A stretch of DNA of 64,000 bases from Dissulfurispira thermophila (lineage in GTDB: Bacteria; Nitrospirota; Thermodesulfovibrionia; Thermodesulfovibrionales; Dissulfurispiraceae), in NCBI RefSeq assembly GCF_014701235.1, contig NZ_AP022873.1, positions 1,302,001-1,366,000 on the forward strand, read 5' to 3'. Below the pieces are notes generated by a model. That model was not told the origin of the DNA and searched no databases. It saw nothing but the letters and a program-made list of their open reading frames with translations. Made by a program: the position numbers and the translations under genes. Shown piece by piece: positions 16,915-25,644 of this stretch (its first letter is position 1; every line of letters starts with the position of its first letter).

Positions 16915-18855
16915 TCATCCTTCAAAAATCACCTTCCCCATATCCCTTATATCATATCCTCCGAGTGATTCTACTGCCATTTTAAATTCCTCATCTTCTC
17001 TTAATATCTTGAGAATTATCCTTATCATTTCTGTATCCACAAATTCCACAGGAATAGCCAGATCATATCGTTCATTTGCAACAGGGATAAAATCTAAACC
17101 GAGGGCATTTGCAGAAGAATAGATTGCAAGACCTGTATCTGCAAGTCCTGTTAGCACAGCAGATGCAACCGCCATATGTGTATATTCCTCCCTGTCATAC
17201 CCCTTCACCGTGTATGGGTTGATTCCGAGATCTTTTAGATGTTTATCCAGCAAAAGCCTTGTGCCAGAGCCTCCTTGCCTGTTAATAAAAATCACATCAT
17301 CTCTTACAAGGTCTTTAAATCCTTTTATGCCCTTTGGATTGCCTTTTTTTACCAGAAGCCCCTGTTGTCGATAGGCAAGATTAACAAGAAGAATTTTTTT
17401 GTCAGAAAGTAATCTCTTCACAAATGGAATGTTATACTCACCTGACTGTTCATCTAAAAGATGTGTTCCTGCAAAATGGGCTTCACCCCTCTTTAATGCT
17501 ATTAAGCCTCCCATTGAGCCTACATGAGCAGATGATAAAGAAAATTTAGGATAATTCTTCTTTATGATATTCGCAAGGATATCAAGAGTATTATCATGAC
17601 TGCCTATGCATACTATCGTATTTTTAATATCATTTTTCTGTCTTATAAGCTCAACCTCGACCTGTGTCCCAACACTTAGTGCCTCTGTGTGTGCAGAAAT
17701 CCTTACAATACCATCAGCCCTGACAAGGGACATTAATAGACCTGCTCCCCTTCCAACAGGAGTTGCAATATACCTCTCATTAACAACACCGACCTTTACC
17801 CTTATAAACTCATCAACTCCCATAGGAGACGCTATCTGCCTTGAGATCGTTGCTTTTATCTTTTCATTCTCTTCTACTGCTATACCAAGAAATCTTGCAA
17901 TAACAGGCTTCACAAACAACTGAAATGTCAAATATGCAGAAACAGGATAGCCTGGGATACCGAATACAGGCTTATTATCAACAAAACCAACAATAAGAGG
18001 TTTACCGGGCTTTATGGAAATACCATTTATAATCACCTCTCCAAGTTCCTTTATGGCTGTCAATGTATAGTCTTCGGATCCCCTTCCTGATCCTGCATTA
18101 ATAAGAACAATATCTGATGTCTCCACTGCCATGCTTATGGACCTTTTAATTTCATCAAGTTTATCTTTAACAATAGGAAATCTAATGGCTTCAGCACCTG
18201 ATTCCTTCACAAGTCCTGAAAGAACCGAAGAATTATACTCTATTATTTCTGGTGGATTAGGTGGTCTATTCCTTACTACATCTGGTTCTATAATCTCTGT
18301 GCCTGTAGGTATAATCGAAACCAAAGGCCTTTTTCGTACAGACACCTCTGTATGCCCACTCGCAAGCATAGCTCCTATATCTACTGACCTTATCTTGTGG
18401 TTTTCAGGAACGATTAACTCAGTTGCCACAATATCTTCACCAATAGTTCTCACATGCTGATACGGAGTGACAGGCTGATAGATCTCAATATATTCTTCTC
18501 CTTGACCTGTAATAACATTCACATCCTCTATCATGACTACTGCATTAAATCCCTCTGGCATTGGGTCTCCTGTATCTACATATACAGCATCTTGCCCTAT
18601 TTTCAATAAACACGGTGACGCCTCAGAAGCACTAAATGTTTCAGCAAACCGCACTGCATATCCATCCATTGCAGCAGAATGATAGAAGGGAGATGAATAT
18701 CTTGCAAATATAGGCACTGCAGTTACTCTTCCCACTGATTCAGTAACATTTATAATTTCAGAAGAAAGACAATATAAACCCCTTGCGTCAAGATTATCGA
18801 AAAGGACTTTAGTTGCTTCTTCAAGAGAAAGGCTCTCAAGAAATACTTGTTTCAT
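16915..18855 (-). CDS. moeA: Molybdopterin molybdenumtransferase MoeA with C-terminal PBP-like domain
   Basis: Residues 1 to about 410 are MoeA, which inserts molybdate into adenylylated molybdopterin: AAMDGYAVR near the start, INAGSGRGSEDYT for pterin binding, PVFGIPGYPVSAYLTF near the domain end. The remaining 235 residues form a periplasmic-binding-protein-like domain (MGGLIALKRGEAHFAGTHLLD, FINRQGGSGTRLLLD) of the type found fused to MoeA or ModE in many anaerobes, thought to sense molybdate or tungstate in the cytoplasm. Directly upstream lies a remnant of fdhE, linked to Mo/W formate dehydrogenase maturation, in keeping with a molybdoenzyme role. Confidence 0.93.
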   Translation of the reverse strand: MKQVFLESLSLEEATKVLFDNLDARGLYCLSSEIINVTESVGRVTAVPIFARYSSPFYHSAAMDGYAVRFAETFSASEASPCLLKIGQDAVYVDTGDPMPEGFNAVVMIEDVNVITGQGEEYIEIYQPVTPYQHVRTIGEDIVATELIVPENHKIRSVDIGAMLASGHTEVSVRKRPLVSIIPTGTEIIEPDVVRNRPPNPPEIIEYNSSVLSGLVKESGAEAIRFPIVKDKLDEIKRSISMAVETSDIVLINAGSGRGSEDYTLTAIKELGEVIINGISIKPGKPLIVGFVDNKPVFGIPGYPVSAYLTFQLFVKPVIARFLGIAVEENEKIKATISRQIASPMGVDEFIRVKVGVVNERYIATPVGRGAGLLMSLVRADGIVRISAHTEALSVGTQVEVELIRQKNDIKNTIVCIGSHDNTLDILANIIKKNYPKFSLSSAHVGSMGGLIALKRGEAHFAGTHLLDEQSGEYNIPFVKRLLSDKKILLVNLAYRQQGLLVKKGNPKGIKGFKDLVRDDVIFINRQGGSGTRLLLDKHLKDLGINPYTVKGYDREEYTHMAVASAVLTGLADTGLAIYSSANALGLDFIPVANERYDLAIPVEFVDTEMIRIILKILREDEEFKMAVESLGGYDIRDMGKVIFEG

Positions 18856-18878
18856 ATTTTATGATATTCAAATCCTCA

Positions 18879-19201
18879 TTAAGTATTCAATATTCTTTTC
18901 ATTCCCAGTGGATTCGGTGAATTTCTTCTATAACCTTTATCCTGCGCGATAATATCCAGATGCAGACTGATGAGGTCAGAAATATCTGGATTAAGCTCGT
19001 TCATCAAGCCTGCCTCTATGGTCTTGATATAAGAGCCACATGCATCGCAGGTATCAATCCTGAAGTTCTTTTCATCCTCAATCATAATAATATTTAATTT
19101 TGATGTATCAGCATTAAGACAGACAGGACAGCCTATTCGTTTAAAATGTCCTGATGTCGCGCAAAAAGAGCAAAATATTCTTTGTATAAGATAAGGACTT
19201 T
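18879..19201 (-). pseudogene. fdhE: fdhE C-terminal remnant, cut by an insertion sequence
   Basis: Reading frame open from the IS boundary near 19201 to a stop at 18879 encodes a double zinc-ribbon region with RIFCSFCATSGHFKRIGC, PVC and DTCDACGSYIKTIE, typical of the C-terminal half of FdhE, the sulfurtransferase/chaperone needed for formate dehydrogenase. The first ATG, at 19085, would leave only 68 residues; homology extends upstream without a start codon and stops at the insertion sequence. The N-terminal two-thirds is not found on the far side of the IS (after 21863), so it has been lost. Probably non-functional. Confidence 0.75.
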
Positions 19202-19258
19202 TGCGACATTCCTCCTCTTCTAACGAAGTTTGTCAAGTATAAAGTTACAATCTGTTAA

Positions 19259-19436
19259 AGTTGTGGTGTTCTTCCAGCCTTTAGTCCCTTTATCTAACCT
19301 CTTTTGTTCTACGAGCCTTTACGCCCAACTTACCTTATGCAAATCTAAAGGGCGGTGGAAGTCGACCAAGCTGTTTCGTTCAGGCCTAATGCCTACGAGG
19401 TGCTGCGATCCTCCTTCCACCACAACTGTTTATTCC
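19259..19436 (-). ncRNA. Candidate bridge (seek) RNA region of the IS1111-like element
   Basis: 178 bp without a convincing gene between the transposase stop and the inverted repeat. It holds nested complementarity: GTTGTGGTG (19260-19268) with CACCACAAC (19418-19426), and GGTGGAAG (19354-19361) with CTTCCACC (19414-19421). IS1111-group elements are known to encode the guide RNA at this position, 3' of the recombinase. Structure and position support it; the guide loops were not assigned. Confidence 0.5.
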
Positions 19437-20723
19437 TTATGCCGCTAATGCCAATGCAGGCGCTTTAGCGGTAAACATTCTATTGTCTCTTAGCAGCGCA
19501 AATATCACTTTTATCAGTTTTATGGCCACCGCACATATCGCTTCTTTTTTCTTTAATGGCTGCCCAAATCGATTGCTGCTCTTTAACTTGCTATAATAAT
19601 ATTCACTGAAAAACTTGCTCCGATGTATAGCTCTCATGCTCATAAAATAGAGATATTTCCTCAGCATCCAGCGCCCCTTCTTTGATATCCTCTTTCTCCC
19701 TATGCTTTGTCCAGAATCGTTCTCCCGAGGATCATATCCAGCGTATTTGATTATCTGTTTAGGGCTCTTAAAGTTAGAAGGATTCCCCAGTTCTCCCAAA
19801 AACACTGCACAGGATAAAACTCCTACACCGGGAATCGACAGTATGTTCTTTGCACAGGGGACTTCTCCTAACAGTTTCTTCATCTCTTCCTCTATGTCTT
19901 TCAGTTGCGCCTCCGAACGCTTTACTTCCTCCAAATACATCTTTAATCTGTAACGATCTGCTATGCCTATCTGTTTAAGTCCAACTGTTTCTTTTGCTGC
20001 ATGGTAAAGCTCCGCAGCCTTCTTTGCTGCTGAGCCTTTGCGTCGTGTGCTCTTTGCTATAAGCTCTGTCAACTCCTTTTGTCCAAGCCTTTTTACGTCT
20101 TCGGGAAATGGACAGTTCTCCAGCACTGCCCATAAACCTTTAGACTTCATTGACCAGAAGATTCCATTTAGCTCAGGGAAATAATCATCTAATACTGCTC
20201 TCAATGCATGCTTTGAACCTGTGTTGTATCTCTGTATCCGTTCCCGTACATGGGCTAATGTCCTTAGTTGCCTAAATACGCCGTCTTCTATAACGGTGTC
20301 TATATACTTGCCCTCTCTCGTTATGTTGGCTATTGTTACCGCATCCCTGATGTCGCTCTTGGCCGAGGAACTTTCGTCAAGCTCTCTTTGATGTCTTAAC
20401 GCCGTTGTCCTGACAAACCTAACTTCATACCCCTTGTCTTTACCAAAATAAGCTATCTTCCTCCAATAATGTCCTGTCGGCTCCATGCCTATTAACACAT
20501 CCTTGAATCCTTTTTTCTTTTTCATCGCTTCTATTATCTTTGAGAAAAAGTTAAAACCTTTCCTGCTGTTGTATATACGGGAATACTTGCCCAATACCTC
20601 TCCGTCTTTGTTCATCAGACACATCGCATTAAATTCGTTCCCTATGTCCATCCCAATCACCAGTGTCGTCCTCTTTACTCTTTGACGCTTTGCTATCTGC
20701 TTGTTATAATTTTTCCCATGCAT
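19437..20723 (-). CDS. IS110-family (IS1111-group) transposase
   Basis: 428-residue recombinase. The N-terminal RuvC-like DEDD domain shows VIGMDIGNEF (Asp), GMEPTGHYW (Glu) and SSAKSDIRDA (Asp, Asp). The C-terminal domain has LSIPGVGVLSCAVFLGEL and the conserved ISKKGRWMLR, which carries the catalytic Ser. Length and motifs are complete, so the gene could be active. An RBS (AGGAGG) lies 8 nt before the ATG. Confidence 0.95.
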   Translation of the reverse strand: MHGKNYNKQIAKRQRVKRTTLVIGMDIGNEFNAMCLMNKDGEVLGKYSRIYNSRKGFNFFSKIIEAMKKKKGFKDVLIGMEPTGHYWRKIAYFGKDKGYEVRFVRTTALRHQRELDESSSAKSDIRDAVTIANITREGKYIDTVIEDGVFRQLRTLAHVRERIQRYNTGSKHALRAVLDDYFPELNGIFWSMKSKGLWAVLENCPFPEDVKRLGQKELTELIAKSTRRKGSAAKKAAELYHAAKETVGLKQIGIADRYRLKMYLEEVKRSEAQLKDIEEEMKKLLGEVPCAKNILSIPGVGVLSCAVFLGELGNPSNFKSPKQIIKYAGYDPRENDSGQSIGRKRISKKGRWMLRKYLYFMSMRAIHRSKFFSEYYYSKLKSSNRFGQPLKKKEAICAVAIKLIKVIFALLRDNRMFTAKAPALALAA

Positions 20724-20793
20724 GACAATTACCTCCTCTGTTAGGTTTTTCTTGGTCGATTACCTTAACAGATTGTAATTGTCATGCTCTACT

Positions 20794-21846
20794 TTAGCTC
20801 ACTCCCTTATAGTAAGCTTTTTCAATTATAAACTGTATAGGTGTTTTTTTGTTGAGTGATTTATGAATTCTTTTGGTATTATAGAAGATTAAGTAATCAG
20901 CAAGTTGTTGATGAAACAGCCTCTTATCATGAATGATGTCCACATGATTATCTATAAACTCTTCCTGTATGGTTCTGTTATATCTTTCTATGTGGGCATT
21001 GATTTTTGGACATCTGGGATAACTAAACAGATGAGGAATACCATCTTTCTTAAGCACTTTATCAAATTCTCCGAGGTTTTCAGAACCATTATCAGACTGC
21101 CAGACCTTTATTTCACAAGGATACACTGATTTAAACCTCTCATAGAAGTCTTTCATATTTCTGCTATTTAGTCTTTTATAGTTTAATGTCAAAGCAAATT
21201 TCCCTGTGGCATCTATGGCACTGTAAAAGTAATCTTTAATTCCATCTGTGATTCTTTCCACAGTATCAGATACTATATGCCCTAATTCTCCATGCCTTGG
21301 TGGATATTTCACCTTTGTCCTCTTCTGCCTGTCTTTACTGTTTTTAGCCCATTTGCTGTTAGGGTCATGATATATCCTGCCTGATTTCTGAAAGAAGAAG
21401 TTATGCCTTTTGATGATATTGCCTATAGTTGCTTCAGAAACTGTCTTTAATCCTCTATCTTTGCAGTATTCATCTAAAAGAGGCTTTATCTTTTCTTTCC
21501 CAAGTCTCGGATACCTTTCCCTTAATTTCCTTATAAAATCAATTATATCAAATGGTATCTCTGACTTCCTTGTTCTTTTAGGACGTGTGCTGTGCGGTAC
21601 TAATGCCTCAAGTCTTCCACCGTTTTCTTTTAGCCTCTTACGCCATTTGCTTATTAATTTCCTGTCAACCCCAAATGCTTCCTTTGTTGCTTCCTCCCCA
21701 TACTTCTCATAAAACTTGATAATCTTTAGTCTTTGCTGTGCAACTTCATTTTCCAAAAATCTTCTAAGGCTGGCAACCATACTCTGATACCTCCTCCAGC
21801 CTCGTATTCTACTAAAAATAGGGTACGCTTTTGTATAACAATCCAT
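20794..21846 (-). CDS. DDE transposase, IS481/IS3-like integrase core
   Basis: 350-residue transposase: an N-terminal helix-turn-helix (DRKLISKWRKRLKENG), a second HTH-like region (TIGNIIKRH), then an rve integrase core with the triad visible as IVSDTVERI, QSDNGSEN and NAHIERYNRTIQEEF. Translated from one frame without frameshifting, which favours IS481 over the classical two-frame IS3 arrangement; the family call is tentative. Looks intact. Confidence 0.88.
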   Translation of the reverse strand: MDCYTKAYPIFSRIRGWRRYQSMVASLRRFLENEVAQQRLKIIKFYEKYGEEATKEAFGVDRKLISKWRKRLKENGGRLEALVPHSTRPKRTRKSEIPFDIIDFIRKLRERYPRLGKEKIKPLLDEYCKDRGLKTVSEATIGNIIKRHNFFFQKSGRIYHDPNSKWAKNSKDRQKRTKVKYPPRHGELGHIVSDTVERITDGIKDYFYSAIDATGKFALTLNYKRLNSRNMKDFYERFKSVYPCEIKVWQSDNGSENLGEFDKVLKKDGIPHLFSYPRCPKINAHIERYNRTIQEEFIDNHVDIIHDKRLFHQQLADYLIFYNTKRIHKSLNKKTPIQFIIEKAYYKGVS

Positions 21847-21917
21847 TACTCCCTAATGTCGCATATATTTCTTATCTTTTCCAGGTTTTTTTAATAAAAG
21901 GTAAAATGCCAGGATTA

Positions 21918-22298
21918 TTATTTTGCCGAGGCCTCTTTAGCAGGAAAATCTATTATCTTTGTCTCGTCTTTTTGAATAATAGATCGACCTTCAAATATGC
22001 CACCTTCTGCAACAGAAAGCTTACTTGTATGAATATCGCCAAACAGCTTCCCGGTATGTTTAATCTCTACAAGCTCATCTGCGTTGACATTTCCCTCTAC
22101 AATGCCACCAATTACTACACACCGCGCCTTTATATCACCAGTAACAGAGGCTTTATCACCAAGAATAACAGAATCTGCAATAATGTTTCCTGTTATCTTT
22201 CCATCAATCCTTAGAGTTCCATTAGCTGTTATATCACCTTTAAATTCTGAATCAGAACCAATTAATGCCTCAAGCTTATTATTTTTTTTAAGAAACAT
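21918..22298 (-). CDS. Bactofilin
   Basis: Cytoskeletal bactofilin, 126 residues from the ATG at 22298. SDSEFKGDITANGTLRIDG begins the beta-helical core, and repeating short G-containing turns (GKITGNIIADSVILGDKASV) continue it; the tails are short. GGAGG 6 nt upstream fixes the start; an ATG at 22400 would add 34 unrelated residues overlapping the previous gene. Adjacent to an M23 peptidase, a pairing known from bactofilin-dependent cell-shape systems. Confidence 0.9.
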   Translation of the reverse strand: MFLKKNNKLEALIGSDSEFKGDITANGTLRIDGKITGNIIADSVILGDKASVTGDIKARCVVIGGIVEGNVNADELVEIKHTGKLFGDIHTSKLSVAEGGIFEGRSIIQKDETKIIDFPAKEASAK

Positions 22299-22348
22299 TT
22301 TTGCCTCCTTCAGTATAAAGTGGGCTTCGTCCCTCTTATGAAATTCAC

Positions 22349-23194
22349 CTAACCATTTTTGAGAAAATCTACTGGATTTACAGCCTTGCCATTGTGCCAT
22401 ACCTCGTAGTGCAAATGTGGTCCTGTAGTATTACCTGTAGAGCCTACATAAGCTATAGTATCTCCCCTTTTTACCTTTTGCCCTACTTTAACAGCTATTG
22501 AACTATTATGTGCATAAAATGTGGAATATCCAAAGCCATGCTCTACAACCACAAGATTACCATTACCAGCACTCCACCCTGCAAAGCTTACAATTCCATC
22601 AGCAGTAGCCCTTACAGGAGTGCCGGTAGCAGCAGAAATGTCAAGTCCTGAATGAAATTCTTGCCCTCCGTACCTCGGATTTTCTCTGGGGCCAAATTCT
22701 GATGTTATCCTTCCTATGACAGGCCATCCTTTTGGAGTTGAAATATATATATCTTTTTGATTCTTCAAGAATTGCTGAATTTCAGCAACCTTCTCAACTG
22801 TATTTTTTATCTGATCTTTTAATAAATCCATATCCAGAGAGCCAGCATCGTGTACATTGATCTGTGTATCTACATTTTCAAGTATCTTATCCCTGCTTTT
22901 AAAAGATAACAATCTCTTAAACTCTGCCTCTGCCTTTTCAAGTAAGGATATAGTTGTTCTAAGCTCTACAAACTGTCCCATGTAAAAATTCAACTTGCTT
23001 TTCATGTTGTAGTACTCAATAGTGTCTATAGCAATGGAAATCACATAAATAGAACCAACCAGCCATAATACAACTGATGACACAACACCAATGGATGGGA
23101 GTTTTACATTAATTGTCCGTTTGCTGTCATGAGGTATGAGCATTATAGTAACGGGAGTGAAAAGTCTTCTAATAAATCTTTTTAGTTTATACAT
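22349..23194 (-). CDS. M23 (LytM) peptidase, membrane-anchored
   Basis: Periplasmic metallopeptidase-like protein of 281 residues from the ATG at 23194 (MYKLKRFIRRLF), which has GGAGGAG upstream and overlaps the purM stop by 8 bp. One membrane segment near residues 35-55, a coiled-coil region (KAEAEFKRLLSFKSRD), then a LytM domain with EFHSGLDIS and PHLHYEVW zinc ligands. Likely cuts peptidoglycan cross-links; the bactofilin downstream may localise it. Confidence 0.92.
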   Translation of the reverse strand: MYKLKRFIRRLFTPVTIMLIPHDSKRTINVKLPSIGVVSSVVLWLVGSIYVISIAIDTIEYYNMKSKLNFYMGQFVELRTTISLLEKAEAEFKRLLSFKSRDKILENVDTQINVHDAGSLDMDLLKDQIKNTVEKVAEIQQFLKNQKDIYISTPKGWPVIGRITSEFGPRENPRYGGQEFHSGLDISAATGTPVRATADGIVSFAGWSAGNGNLVVVEHGFGYSTFYAHNSSIAVKVGQKVKRGDTIAYVGSTGNTTGPHLHYEVWHNGKAVNPVDFLKNG

Positions 23195-24218
23195 AGCGTA
23201 TCTTTTCTCCTCCTTTCTCAATAAATCCAATATGGTAAGCGTCAAATCCATATTGTTTTAAAACAGAAATTGAATGGACGGAATTTTCTTCAGGTAATAC
23301 TATAACATATCCTATGCCAAGATTAAAGGTTTTTTTCATATCATTGTCAGGGACATGACCAAGCCTTTTGATAATATTAAATATAGGCAGCACCGGCCAG
23401 GAATTCTCTGTTATTACTGCTGTAAGCCCGTTTTTTATTATTCTCGGCACATTACCCACAATTCCCCCACCTGTTATATGTGCCATCCCATGAATATCCA
23501 TTTTTTCCTTCAATGCATTAAATGCCTTCACATATATCCTCGTGGGCTTGAGTAGTTCCTCTCCAATTGTAGTGTCAAGCTCAGGTATGTGTGTATCAAT
23601 ATCGAATTTAGCCACATCGAAAAATACCTTTCTTGCAAGTGAATAACCATTGCTATGCAGACCACTCGATGCTAATCCTATGATAACATCTCCTTCTTTA
23701 ATCTTTGAGCCGTCTATGATCCTATCTTTATCCACAACTCCCACAGCAAAACCTGCAAGGTCATATTCTTCCTCTCCATAAAATCCAGGCATCTCTGCAG
23801 TCTCTCCACCAATCAAAGCGCATCCTGACTCTCTACAGCCTTCTACAATGCCTTTTACCACATCCTTTGCCTTTTCTGGTTTAAGTTTTCCTGTTGCAAG
23901 ATAATCAAGGAAAAACAAGGGTTCTGCACCAAGAGTGAGAATATCATTCACACACATTGCAACAAGGTCAATGCCAATTGTATCGTGCCTGTCCATCATA
24001 AATGCAATCTTTAATTTTGTCCCTACCCCGTCAGTGCCGCTCACAAGCACAGGCTCTTTATATTTTCCAACATCCAGTTTGAACAATGCACCAAACGAAC
24101 CTATATCTGTCATAACCTCCGGCCTAAATGTCTTTTTCACTAAAGGAGAGATGAGGCTAACAAACCTGTCGCCTTCGTCAATATCAACACCTGCCTTTTT
24201 GTATGTTAACTCTTCCAT
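23187..24218 (-). CDS. purM: Phosphoribosylformylglycinamidine cyclo-ligase
   Basis: AIR synthetase, fifth step of purine synthesis: closes the imidazole ring of FGAM using ATP. 343 residues, usual length. Motifs: YKKAGVDIDEGDRFV at the start, LVSGTDGVGTKLKIAF, GGETAEMPGFY, LASSGLHSNGYSLAR and ITGGGIVGN. nadC is 7 bp upstream on the same strand. Confidence 0.97.
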   Translation of the reverse strand: MEELTYKKAGVDIDEGDRFVSLISPLVKKTFRPEVMTDIGSFGALFKLDVGKYKEPVLVSGTDGVGTKLKIAFMMDRHDTIGIDLVAMCVNDILTLGAEPLFFLDYLATGKLKPEKAKDVVKGIVEGCRESGCALIGGETAEMPGFYGEEEYDLAGFAVGVVDKDRIIDGSKIKEGDVIIGLASSGLHSNGYSLARKVFFDVAKFDIDTHIPELDTTIGEELLKPTRIYVKAFNALKEKMDIHGMAHITGGGIVGNVPRIIKNGLTAVITENSWPVLPIFNIIKRLGHVPDNDMKKTFNLGIGYVIVLPEENSVHSISVLKQYGFDAYHIGFIEKGGEKIRYV

Positions 24219-24225
24219 ATCACCT

Positions 24226-25065
24226 CTAAACTATCTTCATGCTTATATCCACAGCCCTTGCAGAGTGAGTTAATGCACCGATAGATATTATATCAACTCC
24301 TGTCTCTGCAATGCTTCTGACATTTTCCATGCTTACATTTCCAGATGCCTCAACAATAGCTTTACCTTTCGCAATCTTTACCGCCTTTGCCATATCAAGT
24401 ATAGACATATTATCAAGCATAATGACATCAACTCCTGCATCCAATGCCTCTTTTAATTCATCTAAGTTTTTTACTTCTATTTCTATTTTAAGAAGGTGAT
24501 GTCCTTTTTTTGCCAGATCTATAGCCTTTTTTATACTACCTGCTATCTTTATATGATTGTCCTTAATTAAGATGCCATCGTAAAGTCCAAATCTGTGATT
24601 CACTCCACCGCCAATTCTAACGCCATATTTTTCCATAATACGCATTCCGGGCATGGTCTTTCTGGTATCAGCAATCTTTGCAGATAATCCCCCTATCTTT
24701 TTTACAAACTGATTTGTCATCGTAGCAATTCCAGATATTCGCTGAAGGATATTCAATGAAATTCTCTCTCCTGCAAGGAGACTCCTTGCTCTTCCTGAAA
24801 TTTTTGCAACTATACTACCTTTCTTAACATATGCACCTTCATCAAAAGATATTTGTATTGCAATATCAGGGTCTATTGCATTAAACACCTCTCTGACAAA
24901 AGGCATACCCGCAAGTATAAAATCTTCCTTTGCAATAATGTTGGCTCTTACTTTTTTTTCATCAGGGATAATCAAAAGAGATGTTATATCACCATGACCG
25001 ATATCTTCCTGAATGGCAATTCGGATCGTCTCCTTTAGCAGATAGGAATAATTCAACTCATCCAC
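24226..25065 (-). CDS. nadC: Nicotinate-nucleotide pyrophosphorylase (carboxylating)
   Basis: Quinolinate phosphoribosyltransferase of NAD synthesis, 279 residues. Motifs: EDIGHGDITS near the start, AGERISLNILQRISGIAT, ADTRKTMPGMR, GGGVNHRFGLYDGILIKDNH, EIEVKNLDEL, VDVIMLDNM and EASGNVSMENV. Uses PRPP. Between a hypothetical gene (4 bp upstream) and purM (7 bp downstream), so probably one operon. Confidence 0.97.
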   Translation of the reverse strand: MDELNYSYLLKETIRIAIQEDIGHGDITSLLIIPDEKKVRANIIAKEDFILAGMPFVREVFNAIDPDIAIQISFDEGAYVKKGSIVAKISGRARSLLAGERISLNILQRISGIATMTNQFVKKIGGLSAKIADTRKTMPGMRIMEKYGVRIGGGVNHRFGLYDGILIKDNHIKIAGSIKKAIDLAKKGHHLLKIEIEVKNLDELKEALDAGVDVIMLDNMSILDMAKAVKIAKGKAIVEASGNVSMENVRSIAETGVDIISIGALTHSARAVDISMKIV

Positions 25066-25069
25066 TCTC

Positions 25070-25552
25070 TTACCTCTTTTTAAAAATTGAAAACAATCCG
25101 AATATTCCTCCTGCTATGGCACCTATTGCAAGAGCAGAACGCCAATCAAGGAGTGTAGTCACATTGCCGTTTATATTTTTTCCTATCATAAGGATTGAGG
25201 TGCTATTGTTAGAGTTTATCTCTCTCGCGGCGATAATCCCAGCAGCACTTTTATTTACAGTAGTAGTATCTGCTGAAACAGCAACAGGTGCAAAAGAAAA
25301 ATTAAGATTAGTAGTATTTCCTGCTGTAAGGACACCTATACTCTGATTTAAAGAAAGATTTGTCCCCCGCATCAGCACAGCCGCGCCCTGTGTAACCTCA
25401 ACCCTATCTCCATCAATACTCAATGCACCAACCTGCTGTAGTTCGACATGACCTCCTTCAACTGACCTGACAGTGCTCTGTCTTATATTCATGAATTCTG
25501 CTTCGACTATACCAATGTTTTTATTCTCAATCTCTACACTCTCTTCTTCCAT
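25070..25552 (-). CDS. Unrecognised tail-anchored protein with beta-solenoid-like repeats
   Basis: 160 residues not assigned to a family. An acidic N-terminus (MEEESVEIENKNIG) is followed by about six imperfect units of 15-20 residues rich in alternating Val/Ile/Leu and Gly/Asn/Asp (VEGGHVELQQVGALSIDG, NLSLNQSIGVLTAG), suggestive of a beta-helix. A single C-terminal membrane segment (LAIGAIAGGIFGLFSIF) ends in Lys-Lys-Arg. Orientation is probably cytoplasmic with a C-terminal anchor. Encoded 4 bp before nadC; a link to NAD synthesis is not implied by sequence. Confidence 0.7.
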   Translation of the reverse strand: MEEESVEIENKNIGIVEAEFMNIRQSTVRSVEGGHVELQQVGALSIDGDRVEVTQGAAVLMRGTNLSLNQSIGVLTAGNTTNLNFSFAPVAVSADTTTVNKSAAGIIAAREINSNNSTSILMIGKNINGNVTTLLDWRSALAIGAIAGGIFGLFSIFKKR

Positions 25553-25644
25553 GATCTAACCCCCTTGTTTCTTAAATCCTCCTATTGAAAGATTTAAGTG
25601 TAATTGAATGTTTTTTTAATTCAGCTTAAATTTACCAAGCAAAT

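Larger units (their letters stand above)
19245..20778 (-). mobile_element. IS110 family, IS1111-group element
   Basis: A perfect 14-bp inverted repeat, TTACAATCTGTTAA at 19245-19258 and TTAACAGATTGTAA at 20765-20778, flanks a DEDD transposase gene. Subterminal inverted repeats plus a long noncoding stretch downstream of the transposase are the known layout of the IS1111 group, whereas the IS110 group lacks such repeats and has its long noncoding end upstream. Exact ends lie a few bases beyond the repeats. Confidence 0.75.
19202..21863 (-). mobile_element. IS481/IS3-like element with an IS1111-like element nested inside (proposed)
   Basis: A 9-bp inverted repeat, TGCGACATT at 19202-19210 and its complement at 21855-21863, brackets both transposase genes. 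The right copy is 9 bp from the start codon of the DDE transposase; the left copy coincides with the point where fdhE homology stops. Removing the IS1111-like insert leaves an element of about 1.1 kb, a normal size. I could not see a target-site duplication, so the boundaries are a proposal. Confidence 0.5.

Noticed and set aside
19230-19448. 72-residue plus-strand ORF at the end of the IS1111-like element
   Set aside because: Lies in the structured noncoding end where the guide RNA is expected; no RBS and no similarity to known proteins.
19202-21863. Target-site duplication for the outer insertion sequence
   Set aside because: Bases flanking the proposed ends (ACTTT on the left, TATAT on the right) do not match, so no duplication is claimed.
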